Shown: one piece after another, positions 44,561 through 54,295 of the stretch
Numbering within the stretch: the first letter of the stretch is position 1
How the letters are laid out: each line of letters starts with the position of its first letter
NCBI GenBank assembly: GCA_033977485.1
Contig: CM066990.1
Coordinates: forward strand, 12,826,501-12,890,500
Reading direction: 5' to 3'
DNA from: Hydrangea macrophylla
Lineage: Eukaryota; Streptophyta; Magnoliopsida; Cornales; Hydrangeaceae
Length of the DNA stretch: 64,000 nt
Translations under genes and position numbers: made by a program
The notes under the pieces: model-generated
What the model was told of the DNA's origin: nothing
Databases searched by the model: none
The model's input: the letters and a program-made list of their open reading frames with translations, nothing else

Positions 44561-46478
44561 AAATTTATATATCTTTTCAAAACTCATGAACGCAAACCAT
44601 TTTAACTGAATTTTTTCATATTTCCTCGTGAATACAACCACTATGCTTATGAACTTTTCCGAGCGTTCCAAACTCCCCCCCTTTTTTTTTATTCATTCAA
44701 ATTTGATTCGAATACTTTTGAACCTAAATCCCTTTTGACCCTTCACTTTTTATTATTATTTTTCAAAAATGTGAATACTCTTTTCTCTCCCTTTTCTTTT
44801 CTTTTTGGAATCTCTCTAGTATTTGAATGCCCTCATCCTTTTTATTATTCTATAAACGGCCGCCAATCTTTATACGAGTGCCATACTTGTGGAATTCTCA
44901 CGAGTCATCCAGATTCTCCCTTTCTCTCTCCTTTATCATTCATTTTTGCCATTGTCTTTCATTATTATTATTCTTTTATGCTTTTTCGTTCTTGGTTCAT
45001 TTACTAATCTTGAATCTTTCAACTTTTGCAGCTGTCGAAGGACGTGCTAAAGGGGCACGGCAGATTGGCTCACGGGTTTGCTTGGTACGGGGAGTTGAGC
45101 GAGGCTGTGCAGGGATTCGTTAGAGCTGCTAGTTTCGAGGACTCCTCAAACTTTTGACAAAGAGCTCCAATGACTTGAGGCAGATTCACGCATTGGCAGA
45201 GCGGTGGTGGGATACCACCAACACCTTCCACTTTGCTTTTGGGGAGATGACAATGACTCCCCTCGATTTCAGCATGATTATAGGGATCCCATTTGGCGGA
45301 GAGCTCCTACGCTACCTGGACATGGTGAAGGAGTGGGACCGGGTCGAGCCGCTGCTAGGAATCGTCCCAGAGGAGCCATTGGTCACGGCCAAGTGGTTCA
45401 TGGACACCTTTAGAGGCCAGCAAGGCTTTATAGACGAACAGATGGCTCGAGGCTTTATTATGTATATGCTGGGGTGCTCTCTGCTGAGCACCAAGGGAGA
45501 CCGGATCTCTGTGACGCTGTTGGGGTCCTTGGAGCGTATGGATTAGATATATCAGTACGACTGGGCTGGGGCAGGACTAGCCATCTTGTATCAGAACATG
45601 GGAGAGATATCCCGGGATCGCCCAGCCTCTACTGACGGCTTCTGGAGGGCTTGGGAGGTATACTTCTCTTCTTTTATTAATTTCCTGACCCTTAATTAAA
45701 CTTTGCATTCTTATTTCAAATTTCTTTATTCATGCTCCTCAAAACTTATGCTCCTCTCTCTTTCTTGCAGATTTGGTCCCATGAGTACTTGCATATGATG
45801 TCGCCGGATACGCGGACAGTAGACGCCCTCATCATGCCCCAAGGGCTAAAGTGGGTGAAGGATTGGGTCGGGCAAAAGGCCGGGCCTCACGATTTCATCT
45901 CGTTCAGGAACTTCTTGATGAGCCTACAAGAGCAGCACGTCCGGTGGCAGGCCTAGATCGACGTGCTTCCTGAGGTCTCCTAGGGGATACGGGAGTCGGT
46001 TGGGTATGACCCACAAAGGATCTTGTTGGACGGACCAGAGGCTCGGGAGTGGTACCTGGGAGAGAGGGTGACCAGACAGTCGTTGGCGGCTGAGTCCTTC
46101 TTCATACCATACCCTCCGCCGGAGTCCATGAGAGCTGCGGATACCCTCCAAGGCTCCGCGCTCACAGTTGCCCTAGCCGGTTTGTCTCTTCAGGGTTTCA
46201 TGGAGCCTCCAGTGGGATACACAGCTTTCTATGCTACAAAGCTGATGGGGAACTTCCCTCTAATGGAGGTGACCCGGGTGAGCTTCTTTCAGTCTCCTCA
46301 AACTTTATCTTATTTTTTTAAAACATGCGTGTTTATCTCTTCATTGGATTCATTCTCATTTTTCAGCCAATTCCTGCTACAGCTCGGGCTCTGACTTTAT
46401 CGCCTTGGGATTCGAGCCTCAGGACAGTCTCTTACGGTAAGTAGACCACTACTATGGTCCCCAGATATCAGGCAGGTG

Positions 46479-46728
46479 TGATGAGAATCAAGGAAGCACT
46501 TAATGGGCTGAATTGGGCTGATTATAAATGGAGAATCCAAGAAGATCAAGGTGGCATTTTTTTGGGTTGATCTTATTAATTGGGCATAAATTTGAAGAAG
46601 ATAGGGCTGATTATATTTCCTAATCATATTTATGCATGTGGAAGAATAATGGGCTGAATATAACTTCCAAGATATGGCTATTTATGTTTTATAGTTGGTA
46701 GTTGGGAGTTTGTTCATGTTTCTATGTA
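46479..46728 (+). mobile_element. sCRM complex 2 left LTR, 5' piece
   Basis: From TGATGAGAATC to GTTTCTATGTA, ending in the T-run of LINE-G. A few bases of the LTR between GTTTCTATGT and AATGAGTT are lost or hidden in the run. Confidence 0.88.
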
Positions 46729-47049
46729 TTTTTTTTTTTCGAAAATCGGTACATTAAAGAAAAACAAAAGCCAACCGGCACTGTACAAAATACAAGGGGC
46801 ATACCCCCGGGATATACAATGAGCGCAAAGCAACCAAGAGACTCCAAGGGAAGGGACGCACCTACAGCCAAGACTAAGATGGGAACCCAACAATCACATA
46901 GTCAAGCAACAAAAACAAGGAAACAAGAAAAAGGAACATCTCCAGCCATTGCACTAGTAAGTGCAAACAAGCAGAAAGGGACAGAGACAGACAAAACAAA
47001 CAACCAAGCTCATCAAACACAATCAATCATTGTCTAACACGCCACACAT

Positions 47050-50000
47050 CTAGCACCATCTAGCTATAAGTCTTGGTAAAATGGGATCATTTCGCCACTT
47101 GATATGAATCTGTACAGTTATTTGTTGGATAATCTCAGATAGGACCTTTTCTTTCGCTTTAGTTTCAGTTTTGAATGTGCGAGCATTCCTTTCCTTCCAA
47201 ATGTTGTAGACGGCCATCCCGAAACACATCTTGGAGATAATGTGAATTGGTGTTTTCTTCTTCCACATCCTAGCTGCCCATTCAACCAAAGAGTTCCAAT
47301 TCAAGACTGGTTTGGGAATTTCCAAAATCTGTAAGAGGCCCTGCCAAATAAAAGATGGAAAAAAACATTCAAAGAATAAGTGGTCATGGGTTTCCATAGC
47401 TCTATGGCAAAAAACACATGCCAAAGGGCCTGGAGTGAAGTGGACAATCCTGTCATGGGTAGAAAGTTTATTAATAACGGCCAACCAAGTGAAAAAACTA
47501 TGCCTAGGAGTATTGTCATGGAACCAAACAAGTTTATGCCATTGCACCTTAGGGCCCGGCACTCTAAGATGATCCCATGTGTGAGCAAAATTAAACTTAC
47601 CGTTAGGAGAGACACACCAAGCCACAGTATCCAAGTTATCCGAAGGGGGGGGAATATTGTGCATTTGATTTCTAATCTCCCTAAGCTCAATAGTATTCAC
47701 ACCAGGCCATCGCCACATCCCATCAACAATAATATCGCTAACTTTAGCATTTAAAGGGATAGCTGCATCATAGACCACTCTAGGACCAAACTTATCCAAC
47801 AGAGGGCCCAAGGGGTGCCAATTATCATACCATAGGTAAGTACCACACCCATTCCCAATTTTATGCTTAAGTAAAGGTCTAACTATATCCCGAAGTTTGA
47901 GAAGTTTTCTCCAGTACCAGGAACACTGAGAAGGAGCTTTGACTACCCAAAAGCTTTTATTTTTTAACATATAAGTATGAACCCATTTGGACCAAAGAGA
48001 AACATTCTCCGTGGAAAACAGGGACCAAATATGTTTCAAATTAAGAGTACAATTCATTTGAGTAAGATTTTTAAAACCTAAACCTCCTTCATTCTTAGGT
48101 CTGCAAACTCTCTCCCAGGCCACTTTAGCTCCTTGGGATTTTTCGACCCCCCCAGACCAAAGAAAATTCCTCATAATATTTTCCACCTGTTTCAGAATAT
48201 ATTTGGGGAGAATAAACATACCAGACCAATAGTTAAGGATTCCTGCAAGAACAGATTGAATTAACTGAACTCTCCCTGCAAAAGATAAAAACTTGGAAGT
48301 CCAAGAAAGAATTCTACTGCTAATTCTAGTAATCAACTCATCACAATGAACTTTTTTAAGCCTAGAGGTAATGAGCGGCACTCCTAAATATTTCATAGGG
48401 AGGCTTCCTTTAGAAAACTGGAGAATTTGACAAATAGAATCAGAAACACCATCCTCTACACCTGCAAGGAAGATACAACTTTTACTAGAATTAGCCTGTA
48501 ACCCTGTAAAATCCTGGAATTGAGACAAGGTGTGTTTCATAAGAGTGGCAGATTGCACATCTCCAGAGAAAAATAAAGTAAGATCATCTGCAAAACAAAT
48601 GTGAGAAATGTTTAATTTGTCACATTTCCAATGATATCTAAACTCAGGGTTTCTTTGGATGTTGTAGTTAAGAAGTTGACTCAAAGAGTCCATAATTAGC
48701 ACAAACAGGTATGGGGACATGGGATCACCTTGGCGGAGGCCCTTAGCTCCCTCAAAAAAACCAATTAACTCACCATTAAAACTAACCGAATATCTAGGAG
48801 AGGTAACACATGCCTTGATCCACATTTGCAAATTGGGGGGAAAACCAAGAATATCAATTAAATCTGCTAGGAACTCCCAACTAACACTATCATACGCTTT
48901 CATGATATCAACTTTAGCTGCAGCACGAGGATGCCCATTTTGTTTATGATAATCTCTCAACAAATCTTGGGCAAGGAGGACATTATCACTTATCTTTCTA
49001 CCCTTAATAAAAGCCGATTGCGCATTATCCACAATTGAGGGCAGAATCATTTGAATTCTTTTGGCTATGAGTTTGGAAATACATTTATAGACTGTGTTGC
49101 AACAAGAAATAGGCCTAAAGTCTCCCATCCAAGAAGGATTAGGAACTTTGGGAATAAGGGCAATGATAGTAGTATTGAAGTCCTGCAATAGCTCCCCAGA
49201 TATAAAAAATTCTTGTATAGCTTTAATAACTAAATCACCTGTTACATCCCAGGTTTCTTTAAAAAAGAACGCATTAAAACCATCTGGCCCAGGGGCTTTA
49301 TTACTGTGAAGACTGAACAACGTGTCTTTAATTTCAGTACTAGTAGGTATACTATCCAACACATTAAATAGGTCATTAGAAATTCTTTTATGGATAATAT
49401 TTCTAAGCGTTGCAGCCCCAGGGTAGTGATTAGTAGTGGGAGTCCCTAGCATAGCTTTAAAGTATCTAATGGCTTCACTTTTGGCCTCTCCCTCATTGTG
49501 GGTAGTGATACCATTAGGTTGTATAAGATTGACGATCCTATTCCTATTCCTCCTATTCTTAATGGAATGGTGGAAGAAGCTCGTGTTTCTATCCCCAGAT
49601 TCAAGCCATTGGACTCTAGACTTTTGTCTCATTACCTCTTCTTCCAATCTAATGGCGTCAAGAAGTTCTTTATGAAGCTCTCTTTCTTGATTTTTCAGCT
49701 GAATATTAAAAGGGTAAGTATCAAGAGCTATTTGACATTTCAATAGATCTTCCCTAGCCTTGGTGGTCTTAGACGTAGCATTACCAATAAATTCCTTATC
49801 AAGTTTTTTCAAAACAAATTTAAGATTTTTAAGTTTAAAGAACAATTGGAATTGCATATTACCAACCATAGGAGTAACCCAAGAACTTTGGACAACATGA
49901 GGGAATTGGTCAAGAGTAGTCCAACAATTATAAAATTTAAAGGGCATACCTTTCCTTCTGACCCAATTAAGCACATTGATAAGAAAGGGGGAATGGTCGG

Positions 50001-50661
50001 AGACACCTGGGGATAAAAATTGAGTGAACGAGGAAGGGTATTTCTCCAGCCACTCTGAGTTCACCAAAGCCCTATCAAGTTTCTTCCTTATTGTAGAGTT
50101 GCTCCAAGTAAAGTATAGCCCTGTATATCTAAGATCTTGGAGATAAGTATCATTAACAAGGTTAGCAAAATCCACAATCCCCTGATCCACTCCTTGACTA
50201 CCACCAAAGGACTCGTGGGTATCAAGGATGACATTAAAATCACCAAGACTAATCCAAGGAACATTACCAATGGAGGAAGAGATCCTCCTCATGTCTTTCC
50301 ATAAAGCTTTTCTTTCTTGTATAGTATTAAAACCATAGATAAAAGAGGCTTCGAAGTGAACAGAGAGATCAATGCTAGTAATAATAACATGAACTAATTG
50401 CTGTGAACTGAATGTAACATTGAGATGGACTTTATCAGGATTCCATCCTACCCAAATCCGATCAACAGAATTTGGTTGACTGTTAGTTACAAAATTCCAA
50501 GAAGGGAGAAAAGATTTTTGGATTTTATCTTGATTAGGCATTCTAACTTTAGATTCAGTAATGCCTAACACATCAATGTGGTTAGAAAACACGAACTTTG
50601 CAACTTCATTCTGTCGAGAGGGGTTATTAAGGCCCCTAATATTCCAGCAACCTAACTTCAT
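47050..50661 (-). CDS. LINE-G ORF2: endonuclease-RT-zf-RVT, uninterrupted
   Basis: 1203 codons without a lesion, the best ORF2 in the window. Endonuclease 1-230: G-C-W-N-I-R-G-L-N, G-D-F-N-V-I-L, R-A-L-V-N-S, S-D-H-S-P. RT about 450-780: A-P-G-P-D-G, F-I-K-G-R-K-I-S-D-N, A-K-V-D-I-M-K-A-Y-D, G-L-R-Q-G-D-P-M, and catalytic F-A-D-D-L near 690. zf-RVT is near 1085-1105 (C-V-F-C...H-D-H-L-F-F-E-C). There is no RNase H domain. The start is the ATG overlapping the ORF1 stop. It could in principle supply activity in trans if transcribed, but the element lacks its 5' end. Confidence 0.93.
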   Translation of the reverse strand: MKLGCWNIRGLNNPSRQNEVAKFVFSNHIDVLGITESKVRMPNQDKIQKSFLPSWNFVTNSQPNSVDRIWVGWNPDKVHLNVTFSSQQLVHVIITSIDLSVHFEASFIYGFNTIQERKALWKDMRRISSSIGNVPWISLGDFNVILDTHESFGGSQGVDQGIVDFANLVNDTYLQDLRYTGLYFTWSNSTIRKKLDRALVNSEWLEKYPSSFTQFLSPGVSDHSPFLINVLNWVRRKGMPFKFYNCWTTLDQFPHVVQSSWVTPMVGNMQFQLFFKLKNLKFVLKKLDKEFIGNATSKTTKAREDLLKCQIALDTYPFNIQLKNQERELHKELLDAIRLEEEVMRQKSRVQWLESGDRNTSFFHHSIKNRRNRNRIVNLIQPNGITTHNEGEAKSEAIRYFKAMLGTPTTNHYPGAATLRNIIHKRISNDLFNVLDSIPTSTEIKDTLFSLHSNKAPGPDGFNAFFFKETWDVTGDLVIKAIQEFFISGELLQDFNTTIIALIPKVPNPSWMGDFRPISCCNTVYKCISKLIAKRIQMILPSIVDNAQSAFIKGRKISDNVLLAQDLLRDYHKQNGHPRAAAKVDIMKAYDSVSWEFLADLIDILGFPPNLQMWIKACVTSPRYSVSFNGELIGFFEGAKGLRQGDPMSPYLFVLIMDSLSQLLNYNIQRNPEFRYHWKCDKLNISHICFADDLTLFFSGDVQSATLMKHTLSQFQDFTGLQANSSKSCIFLAGVEDGVSDSICQILQFSKGSLPMKYLGVPLITSRLKKVHCDELITRISSRILSWTSKFLSFAGRVQLIQSVLAGILNYWSGMFILPKYILKQVENIMRNFLWSGGVEKSQGAKVAWERVCRPKNEGGLGFKNLTQMNCTLNLKHIWSLFSTENVSLWSKWVHTYMLKNKSFWVVKAPSQCSWYWRKLLKLRDIVRPLLKHKIGNGCGTYLWYDNWHPLGPLLDKFGPRVVYDAAIPLNAKVSDIIVDGMWRWPGVNTIELREIRNQMHNIPPPSDNLDTVAWCVSPNGKFNFAHTWDHLRVPGPKVQWHKLVWFHDNTPRHSFFTWLAVINKLSTHDRIVHFTPGPLACVFCHRAMETHDHLFFECFFPSFIWQGLLQILEIPKPVLNWNSLVEWAARMWKKKTPIHIISKMCFGMAVYNIWKERNARTFKTETKAKEKVLSEIIQQITVQIHIKWRNDPILPRLIARWC

Positions 50662-51372
50662 TAAGAACGTCTAGATGATTGTTTCTTTCTTCCTGAAGAA
50701 CGATTAGAGTTGTTCTTCTTATTCTGATTGTTGTGGTGTGTTCCTACAGGAGGTGAAGGAGAGGGAGAAGAAGGAACCTGATCTGTAGAGGTAGATGCTT
50801 TAGAGATAGTAGAAGTGCCACAATTGGCTACAGATGGGGTGCATTCATTCACTACCCCTGCTTCAGGTGGCTTTGAAACTGCATTATCCTCTGAAATAGG
50901 TTCCCTTGTGCCCTCTTCCACAGCAATCTGAGTACGAGTAACAATAGGGTCCCTATTATCCTCACCCTTATTACAAATCTTACCCTCTTGACTTGGCTCA
51001 CCTTCACCAGGATCATTTTCTAAGGCAGCAAACTGGTTAGTGGATTGTCCCAAATTAGTCAATTTATCAGACTTAACCCTCTTTTCCATCTTTCTATCTG
51101 TAGATTCGTTTCCCATGCTGGTACCCTCAGTAGAAACATCAATTTCTGCCTCATAAACCTTCTTCCCCTTACCCTGAACCTTCCAGGAGTCTTCTTCAAT
51201 CCCTACTTTTGGACTTGATCCTGAGTTATTAGGGTGTTGGACCTTCTGATTGTTTAGAACCTTAGAACAGTTATGCCCAAATTTTCTGCATTTACCACAT
51301 CTAACTGGTGTCCACTGATATTCAACATTGATAGAGATTCTTTCAGAAACATTGTCTTCCACTTCAATTTCA
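50661..51372 (-). pseudogene. LINE-G ORF1 C-terminal part
   Basis: Begins just before the zinc knuckle (I-S-I-N-V-E-Y-Q-W-T-P-V-R-C-G-K-C-R-K-F-G-H-N-C). It is then low-complexity Glu/Ser/Thr-rich sequence ending N-R-S-S-G-R-K-K-Q. The DUF4283-like domain was lost by 5' truncation. The stop TAA overlaps the ORF2 ATG. Confidence 0.85.
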
Positions 51373-51836
51373 AATGAGTTAAATTACTTTTTTGTATAAG
51401 TCTATGTTAAAAAACGTGGTAGCTTTATTTCCTATGGTTGGGAGGTTGTTCCAACAACTTGCATTTATCCCTATGGTTGGAGGGTTGTTCCAATCCTATA
51501 TATGCTCTTTTGTATGGGCAGATTTATATAATGGATTAAACACAATTCTGAAGTTGAGCTTTGCTCCTCCCCCTTGTTCTTCACAGAACACAATTTTTGA
51601 CTTATCAATCAGCCTTTCGTATCTGATTGTGGCGTCTTCACACACCATGACTTATCAATCAGCCTTCCGCATCTGATTGTGGCGTCTTCACTAATCTTTG
51701 GAATACCCGTGGTTTGCGTCTCTTTATAGGCGTTGGGTCACGGGTTCACTATCACAACAATCTGATTTTAGCTTTTTTGGGTAAACATGTCAATTTTGTT
51801 GTTGGGTCTCAATACAAGTTATTGAGGTTCGCATCA
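51373..51836 (+). mobile_element. sCRM complex 2 left LTR, 3' piece
   Basis: Continues from AATGAGTTAAATTAC to TTCGCATCA. It has two 40-bp units and CTATATATGC, one base different from the usual TATATATAC. Confidence 0.88.
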
Positions 51837-51838
51837 TT

Positions 51839-51850
51839 TGGTATCAGAGC
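51839..51850 (+). other. sCRM primer-binding site
   Basis: TGGTATCAGAGC, two bases after the LTR end. It is followed immediately by inverted LTR instead of internal sequence. Confidence 0.85.
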
Positions 51851-52536
51851 CAACAACAAAATTGATTTGTTTACCCAGAAAAGCTAAAATCATATTGTTG
51901 TGATAGTGAACCCGTGACCCAACGCCTATAAAGAGACGCAAACCACGGGTATTCCAAAGATTAGTGAAGACGCCACAATCAGATGCGGAAGGCTGATTGA
52001 TACGTCATGGTGTGTGAAGACCCCACAATCAGATGCGAAAGGCTGATTGATAAGTCAAAAATTGTGTTCTGTGAAGAACAAGGGGGAGGAGCAAAGCTCA
52101 ACTTCAGAATTGTGTTTAATCCATTATATAAATCTGCCCATATAAAAGAGTATATATAGGATTGGAACAACCCTCCAACCATAGGGATAAATGCAAGTTG
52201 TTGGAACAACCTCCCAACCATAGGAAATAAAGCTACCACGTTTTTTAACATAGACTTATACAAAAAAGTAGTTTAACTCATTAAAAACACATAGAAACAT
52301 GAACAAACTCCCAACTACCAACTATAAAACATAAATAGCCATATCTTGGAAGTTATATTCAGCCCATTATTCTTCCACATGCATAAATATGATTAGGAAA
52401 TATAATCAGCCCTATCTTCTTCAAATTATGCCCAATTAATAAGATCAACCCAAAAAAATGCCACCTTGATCTTCTTGGATTCTCCATTTATAATCAGCCC
52501 AATTCAGCCCATTAAGTGCTTCCTTGATTCTCATCA
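51851..52536 (-). mobile_element. sCRM complex 2, inverted LTR
   Basis: The reverse complement of an LTR, lacking its last roughly 30 bp and complete at its start (...GATTCTCATCA). The joint to the primer-binding site falls at a CAACAACAAAATT segment. Confidence 0.88.
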
Positions 52537-52960
52537 AACGTGGTAGCTTTATTTCCTATGGTTGGGAGGTTGTTCCAACAACTTGCATTTATCCCTATGG
52601 TTGGAGGGTTGTTCCAATCCTATATATACTCTTTTGTATGGGCAGATTTATATAATGGATTAAACACAATTCTGAAGTTGAGCTTTGCCCCTCCCCCTTG
52701 TTCTTCACAGAACACAATTTTTGACTTATCAATCAGCCTTTCGCATCTGATTGTGGCGTCTTCACACACCATGACTTATCAATCAGCCTTCCGCACCTGA
52801 TTGTGGCGTCTTCACTAATCTTTGGAATACCCGTGGTTTGCGTCTCTTTATAGGTGTTGGGTCACGGGTTCACTATCACAACAATCTGATTTTAGCTTTT
52901 CTGGGTAAACATGTCAATTTTGTTGTTGGGTCTCAATACAAGTTATTGAGGTTCGCATCA
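52537..52960 (+). mobile_element. sCRM complex 2 right LTR, 5'-deleted
   Basis: Starts at AACGTGGTAGC, directly after the inverted copy's CATCA, and ends GTTCGCATCA followed by AGGTG. About 340 bp of the LTR start is missing. Confidence 0.88.
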
Positions 52961-53559
52961 AGGTGCTCCTACCATTCCGTTCCAGTATGATCATGTCCCA
53001 CGGGACTATGCGGAGGATGGCTTTCTCTATGCTCACAGTGTGAGAGAGTGGATTTATGGCAGGGAGAGGAGGGTAATTTCTAACTTTTGCTTTTTATTTT
53101 TTATTTTTTATTTTTTTCGTTTTAAAATTGTAATTTTATTCAGATATTCTAACCTTTCTCCCTTTGACTCAGGTTGACGAAGCGCGGCCAGCTGTTGAGG
53201 TTCACACGTGAGCTCTGGTAAAACAAATGCTCCTTTTATTTTTCTTTTAGCTTTCCAATCAATTCTATTACAACCTGGTAATTTGATTTGTTCCCTCCGT
53301 TTAGGAGGAATAGGTTGGGGCTCTGTCCCGGTAGGTGGGAGTGCTCCAGCAGTGGCTTCAGCAGTTTGGCATCCCTCTCAGCGATGTCCCTGGGTGTAGC
53401 GGCGCTGGACGTGGTGAAGGCGGTGGTGTGGGCACTAGTAGCGGCAGAGGCAGAGGCAGAGGCAAAGGAGGAGGTGGTCATGGCGGGAGCGGCACAGAGT
53501 CAGAGGAGGAGCCCCTTAGACGCATCACACGCCAGACTCGAGGCCGGGGCCGAGGCTGA

Positions 53560-54295
53560 TCGCCTTTCTTTTTATTTTTGAGTGTTTTGGGGGGGACATA
53601 CATACCTTGGATAACTGTATTCATATATTTTTATATTTTTGTTTTTTTATTTCTGATGACGACTTCTGGATAGCCACGCTAGGATGGGCATCTGCATTAC
53701 TTTATTTCCTGCATGCGGCCATATTTTGGCCCTGTACTTTATTGCTTTGTTGCTGCTCACCGTATGTGTGACCATAGCTTGGTCCATTTATTTTTACTGA
53801 ACTCTTGCCGTATGTGGGACCATAGCTTGGTTCCCCCTTTATTTGAATTCTTCTATTCTTATTTATTTACTTTGAAATGAATAAATGAATGGATGAATGG
53901 ATGAATGTATGTGACCATAGCCAGGTCTTGCTGGTACGTGCTGCATGATGCGCACGTTTTATTATTCTGCATTTAGTTTTCTTGTTTGCAGGTGGACTGA
54001 AAATGTTTCAAACAGACCCTAGCCAAAATGAAACTCAGAACGACACTTAGTTAGGTCTCAGCGGCACTCAACGATTGTTGTTGCAGCAGTCATTGAATGC
54101 CGCAACGGCATTCACGTACTGCCGCGAGGCACTTAGTTGAGTGTCGTTTTGCTTTATCGAGTGCCGCGGGTAGGTAGGCAGCTTTATTCCCTTATTTATA
54201 CCCCTTTCTTCCACCAATATTCCACGAAAACATTCTTCTCACCTCTTCACTTCTTCTGCAATGGCCCATATCGGTTCCCAAATACTCTTCCATGG
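53560..54295 (+). other. Spacer between PMD-1 and PMD-2
   Basis: No credible gene. Three copies of a GTATGTGnGACCATAGCTTGG-type motif lie near 53763, 53811 and 53908. A second cluster of TGCCG palindromes lies at 54059-54170, including GAATGCCG-CAA-CGGCATTC, a perfect 8-bp inverted repeat. A TATA-like TATTTATACCCC near 54194 precedes PMD-2. Confidence 0.6.

Larger units (their letters stand above)
46729..51372 (-). mobile_element. LINE-G, 5'-truncated, intact ORF2
   Basis: Minus-strand copy in an sCRM LTR. It has a T-run at 46729-46739, a reversed hairpin tail near 46797, complete ORF2 and the last third of ORF1. No clear target duplication is seen because the site is T-rich. Confidence 0.88.
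46479..52960. mobile_element. sCRM complex 2, bounded by AGGTG
   Basis: A single insertion by its 5-bp duplication AGGTG (46474-46478 and 52961-52965). Order: LTR(+) 46479-46728 and 51373-51836 (split by LINE-G), primer-binding site, LTR(-) 51851-52536, then LTR(+) 52537-52960 lacking its 5' part. The normal internal region and polypurine tract are gone. The two complete-length LTR copies have two 40-bp units. Confidence 0.88.
44063..53559 (+). pseudogene. PMD-1: plant-mobile-domain gene module, spliced, broken
   Basis: Related to the MAIN/MAIL plant mobile domain family, found in host genes and in TEs. Proposed exons with GT/AG borders: 44063-44182, 45032-45657, 45771-46277, 46367-46436, 52963-53072, 53173-53207, 53305-53559; the first borders join in phase. 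Readable family features: H-A-L-A-E-R-W-W, T-F-H-F-A-F-G-E-M-T-M-T, a V-P-R-D-Y-A-E-D-G-F-like segment, and a Gly/Arg-rich end (T-R-Q-T-R-G-R-G-R-G). Lesions: a frameshift near 45140, in-frame TAG at 45544, 45954 and 45981, a frameshift near 53328, and an sCRM insertion at the exon 5 acceptor. It runs antisense to Tat-2 pol. Confidence 0.7.

Noticed and set aside
4162..52800. A recurring predicted protein of about 92 residues (G-G-L-F-Q repeats) in many copies
   Set aside because: It is the translation of the 40-bp and 46-bp tandem repeats of the sCRM LTR. Frames on both strands and varying lengths follow repeat number, with no coding signature.
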